Assembly (NCBI GenBank): GCA_902789795.1
Contig: CADAPM010000005.1
Coordinates: 1-64,000, forward strand
Reading direction: 5' to 3'
DNA: 64,000 nucleotides
From: an uncultured Eubacteriales bacterium
Lineage (GTDB): Bacteria > Bacillota > Clostridia > Christensenellales > Aristaeellaceae
Shown: piece after piece, positions 36,148 through 43,987 of the stretch
Layout of the letters: every line of letters begins with the position of its first letter
Position numbering within the stretch: position 1 is the stretch's first letter
Position numbers and translations under genes: made by a program
Notes under the pieces: generated by a model
Seen by the model: the letters and a program-made list of their open reading frames with translations, nothing else
Told to the model about the DNA's origin: nothing
The model's database searches: none

Positions 36148-36162
36148 TCATGCATGCGATCT

Positions 36163-36417
36163 TTACTCGACCGTGTAGGGCAGCAGCGCGATGGCACGTG
36201 CGCGCTTGATAGCCTCAGACAGCTGGCGCTGATGCTTAGCGCAGTTGCCGGTCACACGACGGGGCAGGATCTTGCCGCGTTCGTTGATATAGCGATGCAG
36301 CCGATTCGCGTCTTTGTAATCGATGTATTCGATCTTGCTGACGCAGAAGTCACACACCTTGCGGCGCGGACGGCGGCGAGCGCCATGCGGACGGGGTTTC
36401 CGTTCGCCGCGATTCAT
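36163..36417 (-). CDS. rpsR: 30S ribosomal protein S18, zinc-ligand form
   Basis: An 84-residue S18 that binds 16S rRNA beside S6 in the small subunit. The core [24 protein letters not shown] is diagnostic. Unlike the E. coli protein it carries four potential zinc ligands, Cys22, Cys25 (VCDFC), Cys59 and His62 (NCAKH), so it is the C+ form. It is last in the rpsF-ssb-rpsR operon and its ATG directly follows the ssb stop region (one shared base at 36417). Confidence 0.97.
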   Translation of the reverse strand: MNRGERKPRPHGARRRPRRKVCDFCVSKIEYIDYKDANRLHRYINERGKILPRRVTGNCAKHQRQLSEAIKRARAIALLPYTVE

Positions 36418-36860
36418 CAGAATGGAAGTTCTTCGTCATCAACCTGTACAAAGCCACTGCCCTGGGGCGGTGTCCCGACCGCGCCGTATCCATCGGCGGA
36501 GCCGGACTGTTCACTGCCGGGGGCCATGCCTTCGCCCTTCGGAGACAGGAATTCGACGTCGTCCGCGTTCACTTCAAGCGTAGCGCGGGTGTTTCCGTCC
36601 TGGCCCTGGAAGGTGCTTACAGATACACTGCCGGTGACTGCGACCTTGCGGCCCTTCGCCAGGTACTTGCTGCAGTTTTCGCCCAGCTGGCGCCATGCGG
36701 AGACGCGGAAGAAATCCGCATCCGGCTGGTTGTTCGCCGCGCTGTTGGCGCTGCGGCGGCGGTTGACCGCCACCGTGAAGCTGCAAACGGAGATACCGCT
36801 GGACGTGGTCCTGAGTTCGGGGTCACGCGTCAGATTGCCGACGATAAACAGCTTGTTCAT
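36417..36860 (-). CDS. ssb: single-stranded DNA-binding protein
   Basis: A 147-residue SSB with an N-terminal OB fold ([22 protein letters not shown], then [30 protein letters not shown]) and a flexible glycine-rich tail ending in DDEELPF, the acidic tip that recruits replication and repair proteins. It protects single strands in replication and recombination. The gene lies in the usual position between rpsF (11 bases upstream) and rpsR. Confidence 0.96.
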   Translation of the reverse strand: MNKLFIVGNLTRDPELRTTSSGISVCSFTVAVNRRRSANSAANNQPDADFFRVSAWRQLGENCSKYLAKGRKVAVTGSVSVSTFQGQDGNTRATLEVNADDVEFLSPKGEGMAPGSEQSGSADGYGAVGTPPQGSGFVQVDDEELPF

Positions 36861-36871
36861 AAGCTACTCCC

Positions 36872-37249
36872 TTACTCTTCGGCCTTGGGCTCAGCTTCCG
36901 CAGCGGGCGCTTCGGGAGCGTTCTGCACCGGGCGAGGCGCGCGGGGTTTCACGTTGGAACGCTTTTCCAGCACGCGGATGACCTGATAGCGGATCACCTG
37001 GTCGATAATGCCCAGGTTGCGCTCGATCTCACGCGGCATGTCGCCGTTGCCATTGAAGTTGACCAGGACGTACCAGCCCTCGGTCTTGTAATCAATGGCG
37101 TAGGCGAGACGGCGTTTACCCCAGTCTTCCACCTTGATCACTTCTCCGCCGTCACGGACGATCAGATCGTTGACACGCTCACGGAGCGCTTTGCGGCCTT
37201 CTTCGTCGACGTCGGGTGCGATGATGTACACCAGTTCATACTTGTTCAT
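36872..37249 (-). CDS. rpsF: 30S ribosomal protein S6
   Basis: A 125-residue S6. The family core is present: MNKYELVYIIAPDVDEEGRKAL, VIKVEDWGKRRLAYAIDYKTEGWYVLVNF and a C-terminal IRYQVIRVLEK. A tail rich in Pro, Ala and Glu (about 25 residues) extends the usual 95-100 residues. GGAGG precedes the ATG. It is first in the operon with ssb and rpsR and is driven by a strong promoter at 37318-37346. Confidence 0.96.
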   Translation of the reverse strand: MNKYELVYIIAPDVDEEGRKALRERVNDLIVRDGGEVIKVEDWGKRRLAYAIDYKTEGWYVLVNFNGNGDMPREIERNLGIIDQVIRYQVIRVLEKRSNVKPRAPRPVQNAPEAPAAEAEPKAEE

Positions 37250-37317
37250 GCACTTTCACCTCCTCATGGACTTATGGCGCCGCATTATCCTGTGGCGCAA
37301 GGATGTGCCAGTTGTGT

Positions 37318-37346
37318 ATAATATCACAGTTGAAACTAAATTGCAA
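37318..37346 (-). promoter_or_regulatory. rpsF operon promoter
   Basis: On the minus strand TTGCAA (37341-37346), 17 bases and an extended -10, TGATATTAT (hexamer 37318-37323). It begins nine bases after the stop of the nucleoside permease gene. No terminator was seen between, so read-through from that operon is possible. Confidence 0.78.
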
Positions 37347-37354
37347 GTACTTTT

Positions 37355-38350
37355 TTAGCGTTCTTCGCGGAAATATGGCAGGCCCAGGCTGGCGGGCGGC
37401 TGGTTTTCCCGCTTGCGGCGCATGCTGGTGATGACCAGCACGATGATGGTGACCACATAAGGGATCATTTTGTACAGCTCCTTGACCGCCAGGTTCATGC
37501 CGGTGGGGATATACATATGCAGGATGTACAGACCGCCGAAGAGGATGGACGAAAGCACGCCAACGTTGGGACGCCAGATGGTGAAGATGACCAGCGCGAT
37601 GGCCAGCCAGCCGCGGTCGCCGAAGGCGTTGTTGGACCAGATGCCGCTGGAATAGTCCATGACATAATACAGGCCGCCCAGGCCGGCCACCATGGAGCCT
37701 ACGCAGGTAGCCACATACTTGTGCTTCGTGACCGAGATGCCCGCCGCGTCCGCCGTGTTGGGGCTCTCACCGACCGCCCGCAGGTGCAGGCCCGCGCGGG
37801 TGCGGTTGAGCACATAGGACGAGACCAGCGCGATGATGATCGCCGCGTAGGCCAGGAAGCCGTAGGAGCAGAACAGCTTGCCGAACCAGCCCCAGTTGTC
37901 CGCGGCGGGGATATAGGCCCGGAAGGCCGAGCTGGTGGCAGACAGCGCCAGGTAGGGCATGCTGTTGCCGGACAGCTTGATCAGAGAGCCGCCGAAGAAA
38001 TTGCCGAAGCCCACGCCAAAGGTGGTCATGGCAAGGCCGGTCACATTCTGGTTAGCGCGCAGGGTGACGGTCAGGAAGCAGTAGAGAAGCCCCATCAGGA
38101 GGCTGCCCAGCAGGGCGCAGAGCAGGCTGATGAGCACCGCCGGGAAGGCCCTGAAATCCGCAGGAGAAGCCAGCGACGCCTCGTAAAAGAAAGCGCCGAT
38201 GACGCCGCTGATGGCGCCCACATACATGATGCCGGGGATACCCAGGTTCAGGTTGCCCGATTTTTCAGTGAGGGTCTCGCCGGTGCTGCCGTACATCAGC
38301 GGGATGCCCTGCATCACGGCGCGCGGCAAAAAGGACAGGAAATCAAACAT
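37355..38350 (-). CDS. nucleoside ABC transporter permease (NupQ/YufQ-like)
   Basis: A 331-residue membrane permease of the BMP-type nucleoside importers, with about nine or ten helices. The family pattern near the N-terminus, MQGIPLMYGSTGETLTEKSGNLNLGIPGIMYVG, marks the second permease of these systems. ATG 38350 follows GGAGGG and overlaps the preceding permease gene by eight bases; the longer frame start is rejected. Last gene of the xpt-BMP-ATPase-permease-permease operon, with the rpsF promoter immediately after it. Confidence 0.92.
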   Translation of the reverse strand: MFDFLSFLPRAVMQGIPLMYGSTGETLTEKSGNLNLGIPGIMYVGAISGVIGAFFYEASLASPADFRAFPAVLISLLCALLGSLLMGLLYCFLTVTLRANQNVTGLAMTTFGVGFGNFFGGSLIKLSGNSMPYLALSATSSAFRAYIPAADNWGWFGKLFCSYGFLAYAAIIIALVSSYVLNRTRAGLHLRAVGESPNTADAAGISVTKHKYVATCVGSMVAGLGGLYYVMDYSSGIWSNNAFGDRGWLAIALVIFTIWRPNVGVLSSILFGGLYILHMYIPTGMNLAVKELYKMIPYVVTIIVLVITSMRRKRENQPPASLGLPYFREER

Positions 38351-39458
38351 GCGCTTTGCCCTCCTGCTTGCTCGCATGTCTGAACGACACGCGGTAATTG
38401 ATGAAGAACTCGCTGCCGATGATAAAGAACAGGATGATCCCGCTCAGGATATCGGAGAAGGACTGGTTCAGGCCGAAGTTGGTGGAGATATCCCCCGCGC
38501 CGCGCTCCAGGAACACCAGCAGGAAGGAGGTCGCGATCATCCAGATAGGGTTAAACTTGGCGAGCCAGGCCACCATGACGGCGGTAAAGCCGCGGCCGCC
38601 CGTGATGGAGGTGGTCAGCGTGTGGTCCGTACCGCCCACCAGCAAGAGGCCGGTCAGCCCGCAGAGCGCGCCGGACAGGATCATCGTGCGGATGATCACC
38701 TTGTTGACCTCGATGCCCACGTACTTGGCCGTTCTTTCGCTTTCGCCGACGACGCTGATCTCGTAGCCGTGCTTGGAATAGTTCAGGTAAATGTACATCA
38801 CCACGGTCAGCAGCGCGACGATGATGATGTTGAGCAGATACTTCTGGCCTCCGATGGAAGGCAGCCAGCCGATCTGAGAGCTCTGGTTGATGATACCGAT
38901 CTTGCCGGCGCCCTTGGGCACCTCCCAGACGATGATGAAGTAGGAGACCAGCTGGATCGCCACATAGTTCATCATCAGGGTGAACAGGGTCTCATTTGTG
39001 TTCCACTTGGCCTTGAACAGCGCCGGGATCACGCCCCAGACCGCTCCCGCCACGATGCTGGAGATCACCATGCAGACGATCACGAGCCAGTTGGGGAACA
39101 CGTCTCTTAAGCAGATCATGCAGGCCGCTGTCGCCAGGCCGCCCACCAGCATCTGGCCTTCGGCGCCCAGGTTCCAGAACCTCATGCGGAAGGCCGGGAC
39201 CACCGCCAGTGAAACGCTCAGCAGCATGGCGATATTCTGGAACAGGACCCAGGTGCGCCGCTGCGTGCTGAAGGAGGCTTTGAAGATCGTGGCAAACACT
39301 TCAAAGGGATTCTGATGTGTCATCAGCGTCGTGATCAAAGCGCAGACGATCAGGGCCAGCACGATAGCGCCGCCCCGAATGCCCCAGGCTTTATACCACG
39401 GCAGGACACTGCGCTTGGTAATATGGAACAGCGGCTCCCGCTTCGTTTCATTCCGCAT
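38343..39458 (-). CDS. nucleoside ABC transporter permease (NupP/YufP-like)
   Basis: A 371-residue permease, the first of the pair. The segment FWNLGAEGQMLVGGLATAACM is the conserved motif of this family, and ITGGRGFTAVMVAWLAKFNP lies late in the chain. Around ten membrane helices are predicted. It starts inside the last codons of the ATPase gene (11-base overlap) and overlaps the second permease, so all three are coupled. Together with the ATPase and BMP protein it should import purine nucleosides or related solutes. Confidence 0.92.
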   Translation of the reverse strand: MRNETKREPLFHITKRSVLPWYKAWGIRGGAIVLALIVCALITTLMTHQNPFEVFATIFKASFSTQRRTWVLFQNIAMLLSVSLAVVPAFRMRFWNLGAEGQMLVGGLATAACMICLRDVFPNWLVIVCMVISSIVAGAVWGVIPALFKAKWNTNETLFTLMMNYVAIQLVSYFIIVWEVPKGAGKIGIINQSSQIGWLPSIGGQKYLLNIIIVALLTVVMYIYLNYSKHGYEISVVGESERTAKYVGIEVNKVIIRTMILSGALCGLTGLLLVGGTDHTLTTSITGGRGFTAVMVAWLAKFNPIWMIATSFLLVFLERGAGDISTNFGLNQSFSDILSGIILFFIIGSEFFINYRVSFRHASKQEGKAHV

Positions 39459-41142
39459 CCGTCTGTCCTCCCATATGGGTCATCATCATGCCGATCTTGC
39501 GCTTGTCCGCGCCGCGTCCGGGGACGATGCCGCTGACCTTGCCGCCGCAGAGCACCAGGATCCGGTCTGCCAGCTCCAATAGCACGTCCAGATCCTCGCC
39601 GACATAGATGACGGCCACCCCATTTTCCTTCTGCTTGTTCAGCAGATTGTAGATCGTGTAGGAAGAGTTGATATCGAGCCCGCGGACCGGGTAGGCCGCC
39701 ATCAATACCTTGGGCGTATACGCGATCTCGCGGCCCACCAGCACCTTCTGCACGTTGCCGCCGGAAAGCTTGCGCACCGGCGTGGAGGTGCCGGGCGTGA
39801 CGACCTCCAGCTCCCGGATGATCTGTTCCGCCAGGTCCCGCGGGCGCTTCCTGTCCAGGAAGCCCTGGGGACCCTTGCGGTAGCTGCGCAGCATCATGTT
39901 ATCGGTCATATCCATATTTCCGACCAGGCCCATGCCCAGGCGGTCTTCCGGCACGAAGGAGAGATGGATGCCCAGCGAACGGATCTCCAGCGGCGTCTTG
40001 TTGCGGAGGTCCATGATCTCATCTTCCCGGAACAGGACGTCCCCGGACTCGACCCGTTTGCGGATCTCGCCCATGCTCATGCCGTCAAAGCTGACCGGCT
40101 TGCCCTGCTTATCGTGGAACATGCCCTCTTTCGCCAGCTCGCGCACCCGCTTCATGCTCTTGTGGAAGAAGGTGACCGGCTTGTCCTTCTTGGGGTTATG
40201 GAAGATGATATCGCCCTTTTCGATGGGCTGCAGGCCGGAGATAGCCTCCAGCAGCTCCTTCTGGCCGGAGCCTGCGATGCCCGCGATGCCGAAGATCTCA
40301 CCGCTGTTGACCGTGAAGCTCACGTCATCCAGCTTCAGGATGCCGTCATCGCTGCGCACGCTCAGATTCTTGATCTCCAGGCGCGGCGAAGGATCCTTCG
40401 GCTCAGGCCTGACGATGTTCAGGGCCACAGCATGGCCGACCATCATGTTGGTCATTTCCTGGGCGTTCGTATCCTTGGTCATCATTTCCCCGATGTAGGC
40501 GCCCTGACGGAGCACCGCCACGCGGTCGGAGAGGGCCTCCACCTCGTGCATTTTGTGGGTGATGATGACGATGGCCTTGCCGTCCTCGCGCATGTTGCGC
40601 AGCACCGCGAACAGCTTTTCCGTTTCCTGGGGCGTCAGCACCGCAGTCGGCTCGTCCAGGATCAGGATATCCGCGCCGCGGTACAGGACCTTGACGATCT
40701 CCACCATCTGCTTCTGGGAGACAGACATATCGTAGATTTTCTGGGTCGGATCCACTTCAAAGCCATAGGTATTGCAGATCTCGGCGATCCTGGCGGTGGC
40801 GGCCTTCAGGTCTTTCCTGCCCTCCAGGCCGAGAATGATGTTTTCCGCCGCGGTCAGGACGTCCACCAGCTTGAAGTGCTGATGGATCATGCCGATGCCC
40901 AGGTTGAATGCATCGCGCGGGGACGCGATGACCACCGGCTTCCCGTTGACCAGGATCTCGCCCTCGTCCGGGAAATAGATGCCCGACAGCATGTTCATCA
41001 GCGTGGTCTTGCCGCTGCCGTTCTCCCCCAAAAGCGCCAGGATCTCATGGCGGCGGATGGTCAGGGATACGTCGTTATTGGCGGCGACCGACCCGAACCG
41101 CTTGGTGATATGGCGCATTTCAACTGCTATTGCCTTATCCAA
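39448..41142 (-). CDS. nucleoside ABC transporter ATP-binding protein (NupO/YufO-like)
   Basis: A 564-residue double ATPase. The first domain has Walker A GENGSGKTT, signature-like MSVSQKQMVEI and Walker B ILILDEPTAVLTP; the second has the degenerate GIAGSGQKE loop and the LSGGNVQKVLVGREI signature, with AAYPVRGLD in place of a full Walker B, as is usual in this family. A TTG start at 41142 is proposed because GGAGG sits seven bases ahead; an upstream start would precede it. A 12-pair hairpin (41235-41267) stands between this gene and the BMP gene and may lower its expression. Confidence 0.92.
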   Translation of the reverse strand: MDKAIAVEMRHITKRFGSVAANNDVSLTIRRHEILALLGENGSGKTTLMNMLSGIYFPDEGEILVNGKPVVIASPRDAFNLGIGMIHQHFKLVDVLTAAENIILGLEGRKDLKAATARIAEICNTYGFEVDPTQKIYDMSVSQKQMVEIVKVLYRGADILILDEPTAVLTPQETEKLFAVLRNMREDGKAIVIITHKMHEVEALSDRVAVLRQGAYIGEMMTKDTNAQEMTNMMVGHAVALNIVRPEPKDPSPRLEIKNLSVRSDDGILKLDDVSFTVNSGEIFGIAGIAGSGQKELLEAISGLQPIEKGDIIFHNPKKDKPVTFFHKSMKRVRELAKEGMFHDKQGKPVSFDGMSMGEIRKRVESGDVLFREDEIMDLRNKTPLEIRSLGIHLSFVPEDRLGMGLVGNMDMTDNMMLRSYRKGPQGFLDRKRPRDLAEQIIRELEVVTPGTSTPVRKLSGGNVQKVLVGREIAYTPKVLMAAYPVRGLDINSSYTIYNLLNKQKENGVAVIYVGEDLDVLLELADRILVLCGGKVSGIVPGRGADKRKIGMMMTHMGGQTDAE

Positions 41143-41234
41143 GGATATACCTCCATCATGGTCTGTTCTCACGTTAAAGCGGCGCATGGGGCGCTGTTTT
41201 AACCTGAAAATAGCTCCTCAAAACATAAGCAATA

Positions 41235-41267
41235 GGAGAGCCTCAGCCGCATCGACTGGGGCTCTCC
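41235..41267 (-). terminator. intra-operon hairpin after the BMP gene
   Basis: A 12-pair stem (41235-41246 with 41256-41267, one G-T pair), nine-base loop. The minus-strand sequence after it is only mildly T-rich, so partial termination or mRNA protection is more likely than a full stop. It would leave the binding protein more abundant than the membrane parts. Confidence 0.6.
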
Positions 41268-41283
41268 ATAAAGGATTCTGATA

Positions 41284-42465
41284 TCAGAACTTGGTGTCCA
41301 GCAGGGTGATGCCGTCGATCTGGAGATCGAAGTAAGGCGCAGAGCGGAACTCAGACTCATGGAAGTAGCCATCCGCGATGACTTCGGTGTCCTTTTCATA
41401 AGCAGCGTCGCTGTCCACATCGGCCAGGTAGCTGGTCAGGGTCTCGCCGTTCACGGTGAAGGTGGCGGTGTCGAAGACCTTCAGTTCGCCGGCTTCCATC
41501 TTGGCCTTGGCTTCGGCGATGGCTTCGGCTGTGCCGGGAGCCGCAGCGTTTTCGTTCAGGTCAGTCAGCAGCACAGACTCGGTCGCGATGGTGCCGGTCC
41601 AGTCAGCGGGGATTGCTTCGCCGTTGGCCACAGCATTGATGATGTACTCGAAGTAGGGAGCCCAGTTGATGCGGGAAGCCACGATGTAGGTGTTGGGGCA
41701 GGCAGATTCCGCAGAGCCGTTGTAGAACACGAAGGGCACGTTGTTGTTCTCGCACTCGGAGGGAGCGCCCATGGAGTCCGCATGCTCGGAGATAACGACG
41801 CAGTTGTTGGCGATCAGCTTGGCAGCGCCTTCCTTTTCCAGGGTGGGCTCATACCAGGAACCGGTGAAGGTGACTTCCATGGTGGCGGTGGGGCACACAG
41901 AGCGGGCGCCCAGGAAGAAGGAGGTGTAGCCGGAGATAACTTCCGCATAGGTGTAAGCGCCGATGTAACCGAGCTTCGCCTGGTCAGCGGTGATCTTGCC
42001 TTCCGCGATCAGCTGGTTCAGCTTCATGCCGGCCGCAATGCCGCCCAGGAAACGGCCTTCATAGATGGAAGCGAAGGCGTTGTGATAGTTGCTGAGGCCT
42101 TCGGTATGGGCCCGGGTGCCGGTGGCGTGGCAGAACTGAACGTTGGGATATTCCTTCGCCGCCTGGATCATGTAGTCCTCATGGCCAAAGCTGTCCGCGA
42201 ACACGATGTCGCAGCCGCTGTCGGCCAGGTCCGCCGCCGCTTCGTAGCAGGCTTCGGTCTCTTCGATGCCGGTCTTCAGGATCGGCTCGATACCGAACTT
42301 CGCGCAAGCTTCCTTCGCGCCGTTGATGAAGTTGAGGTCATAGGTGGAGTTCTCGTCGTGCAGGAAGATGAAGCCGATCTTCACTTTCGCGGGTTCGGCT
42401 GCCATCGCGGCTACGGCGCCCAGACAGAGGGTCAGGCAGATGATCAGAGCGATGAGCTTTTTCAT
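41284..42465 (-). CDS. BMP-family nucleoside-binding protein
   Basis: A 393-residue binding protein of the BMP (basic membrane protein) family, which delivers purine nucleosides to the transporter. Typical text is VKIGFIFLHDENSTYDLNFINGAKEAC, CDIVFADSFGHEDYMIQAAKEYPNVQF and SQHADSMG-type ISEHADSMGAPSE. The signal peptide (MKKLIALIICLTLCLGAVAAMA) has cysteines but no acceptable lipobox, so it looks like a cleaved, non-lipidated protein. ATG 42465 has GGAGG eight bases ahead; a longer upstream frame is rejected. It is second after xpt. Confidence 0.9.
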   Translation of the reverse strand: MKKLIALIICLTLCLGAVAAMAAEPAKVKIGFIFLHDENSTYDLNFINGAKEACAKFGIEPILKTGIEETEACYEAAADLADSGCDIVFADSFGHEDYMIQAAKEYPNVQFCHATGTRAHTEGLSNYHNAFASIYEGRFLGGIAAGMKLNQLIAEGKITADQAKLGYIGAYTYAEVISGYTSFFLGARSVCPTATMEVTFTGSWYEPTLEKEGAAKLIANNCVVISEHADSMGAPSECENNNVPFVFYNGSAESACPNTYIVASRINWAPYFEYIINAVANGEAIPADWTGTIATESVLLTDLNENAAAPGTAEAIAEAKAKMEAGELKVFDTATFTVNGETLTSYLADVDSDAAYEKDTEVIADGYFHESEFRSAPYFDLQIDGITLLDTKF

Positions 42466-42511
42466 GAATTCTCCTCCATTAAATAATGTTGGTGAAGTAG
42501 AGTATATTGGA

Positions 42512-43093
42512 TCAGTCGTCTTCGAGGATGATGCTGCCATCACGGATCTCTTTGACAACTGCCAACGACATGAGGTCGATGCCGCTTTCGCGCAGCTCCT
42601 GCCCGCCGGACTGGAAGCCCTTTTCGACGCCGATGCCCACGCCGACGACCTTGGCCCCCAGCTCCTCTACGATCTGGGTCATGCCGCGAACGGCATTTCC
42701 GTTCGCCAGGAAATCGTCGATGATCAGGACGCGGCTGCCGATGGGGATATAGCGTTTATCCACACGGATCAGGTTATCGTTGTTATGGGTAAAGGAGTGC
42801 ACCAGCGCGGTGGCCATCTGGTCGGAAGCCTGGTTGGAGGCGGCAGCCTTTTTCGCAAACACTACCGGGATGTCATCGAGCGCCCGCGCGGCGGCGATCG
42901 CCAGGGCAATGCCGCTGGATTCCACCGTCAGGATCATCGTGGGCCGCTGCCTGCGGAAGTGTTCTGCCAGTTCTTCTCCCATCTGGAAGAGCAGACCGGT
43001 ATCGATGCGGTGGTTCAGGAACATATCGACTTTCACGATGTCCTGACCGATCCCCCGGCCGTAAGTGCGGATTTCTTCGTTCAGTGCCTTCAC
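42512..43093 (-). CDS. xpt: xanthine phosphoribosyltransferase
   Basis: A 193-residue type I phosphoribosyltransferase matching Xpt in full length. MKALNEEIRTYGRGIGQDIVKVDMFLNHRIDTGL starts it, and the PRPP-binding loop is VLIIDDFLANGNA. It converts xanthine and PRPP to XMP in purine salvage. GGGAGG precedes a GTG start at 43093. It heads the operon for nucleoside uptake, which fits salvage, and its leader contains a PurBox-like site. Confidence 0.96.
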   Translation of the reverse strand: MKALNEEIRTYGRGIGQDIVKVDMFLNHRIDTGLLFQMGEELAEHFRRQRPTMILTVESSGIALAIAAARALDDIPVVFAKKAAASNQASDQMATALVHSFTHNNDNLIRVDKRYIPIGSRVLIIDDFLANGNAVRGMTQIVEELGAKVVGVGIGVEKGFQSGGQELRESGIDLMSLAVVKEIRDGSIILEDD

Positions 43094-43109
43094 GTTCTGC
43101 CTCCCATAA

Positions 43110-43170
43110 AAATCCGAACATTATTTTCGGAAACATGGGTTATTATACGGTAAAGCCGGTCTAAAATCAA
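43110..43170 (-). promoter_or_regulatory. xpt promoter with PurBox-like operator
   Basis: On the minus strand TTGATT (43165-43170), 17 bases and TATAAT (43142-43147). Downstream of the start lies AAATCCGAACATT (43110-43122, plus strand), an exact match to the PurR box consensus AWWWCCGAACWWT, with a weaker, opposite copy (TTTCCGAAAAT type) at about 43124-43136. No purine riboswitch was seen in the short leader. Confidence 0.72.
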
Positions 43171-43245
43171 GTATCATTTTGGAAATATTACGGAATATAA
43201 TAGAATTGTCTCTTTTTACTTCGGAAAAAGCTTTTCGGCAAAAGT

Positions 43246-43274
43246 CTTGACTTTCTTTGACCTTTGAGTATAAT
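43246..43274 (+). promoter_or_regulatory. hsp20 promoter with CtsR box
   Basis: TTGACT (43247-43252), 16 bases, TATAAT (43269-43274). The -35 is inside CTTGACTTTCTTTGACC (43246-43262), whose complement GGTCAAAGAAAGTCAAG matches the CtsR heptad repeat (RGTCAAA-NAN-RGTCAAA) at all but one fixed base. CtsR control of hsp20 is therefore predicted. Confidence 0.82.
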
Positions 43275-43369
43275 ATAATCAAGGTTCAGGAATGAACCGA
43301 GGCAGACTTAACAAGCTGCCGGAAACTATTACGATCACAGCCTGATGGCTTATGAATGGAGGTTGTATT

Positions 43370-43828
43370 ATGAGTACTTATCTTCCTACTTTGTTTGGTG
43401 AGAATATGATGGATGTTTTTGACATGTTTGACCGCAACTGGGGTCGTCAGTTCCACGATATGGACCACGCGCTCTACGGACGCCACGGCGACCGGCTGAT
43501 GAAGACGGATATTCAGGAGAAGGATAACGAGTATGTGGTCAGCGTGGATCTGCCCGGCTTCAAGAAGGATGAGCTGAAGGTGGAGCTGAACAACGGCTAC
43601 CTGACCATCTCCGCCGAGAAGGCCCTCAACAAGGACGATGAGGACAACGGCAAGCTGATCCGCCAGGAGCGCTATTCCGGCGCGATGCAGCGCAGCTTCT
43701 ACGTGGGCAGCAACCTGACGGAGGAAGATATCCATTGCGCTTACGAAAACGGCGTGCTGAGGCTGACCCTCCCCAAGAAGGATGCCCGCAAGGTCCCTGA
43801 AAAGAAGACCATCATGATCGAGGGCTAA
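43370..43828 (+). CDS. Hsp20/alpha-crystallin small heat-shock protein
   Basis: A 152-residue small heat-shock protein that holds unfolding proteins in a refoldable state. The alpha-crystallin domain covers about residues 40-140: MKTDIQEKDNEYVVSVDLPGFKKDELKVELNNGYLTISAEK, then YSGAMQRSFYVGSNLTEEDIHCAYENGVLRLTLPK. A C-terminal I-x-I-like segment (KTIMIEG) suits oligomer assembly. ATG 43370 has GGAGG seven bases upstream. Its promoter carries a CtsR-type operator, and a strong terminator follows. Confidence 0.96.
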   Translation: MSTYLPTLFGENMMDVFDMFDRNWGRQFHDMDHALYGRHGDRLMKTDIQEKDNEYVVSVDLPGFKKDELKVELNNGYLTISAEKALNKDDEDNGKLIRQERYSGAMQRSFYVGSNLTEEDIHCAYENGVLRLTLPKKDARKVPEKKTIMIEG

Positions 43829-43842
43829 GCGCTCTCCCCTCT

Positions 43843-43868
43843 CCCCTGCTGACGCAGGGGACTTTTTT
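43843..43868 (+). terminator. intrinsic terminator after hsp20
   Basis: Stem CCCCTGC (43843-43849) with GCAGGGG (43854-43860), four-base loop, then ACTTTTTT. Confidence 0.9.
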
Positions 43869-43883
43869 ATTTCCTTATATAAT

Positions 43884-43933
43884 ATGTAAAATAATACGTT
43901 TTACATGTCCTTCCCCCGATCCTGTGGTATAAT
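43884..43933 (+). promoter_or_regulatory. extended -10 promoter with upstream dyad
   Basis: An extended -10, TGGTATAAT (TATAAT at 43928-43933), lies 55 bases before the next gene. Upstream is a dyad, ATGTAAAA (43884-43891) and TTTTACAT (43899-43906), with a seven-base spacer, a possible operator. No good -35 was found. Confidence 0.5.
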
Positions 43934-43987
43934 GGTTTAGCAACATGCCGATCCGTTCGGCGAAAAAGATTGCGGAGGTACAATCTG

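Noticed and set aside
35519-36178. Short plus-strand frames of 64-132 codons in the repeat region
   Set aside because: They cross several strong hairpins, start in the preceding gene or lack a ribosome binding site and any family feature.
43094-43240. Purine riboswitch ahead of xpt
   Set aside because: The transcript leader is too short and the conserved aptamer core was not found.
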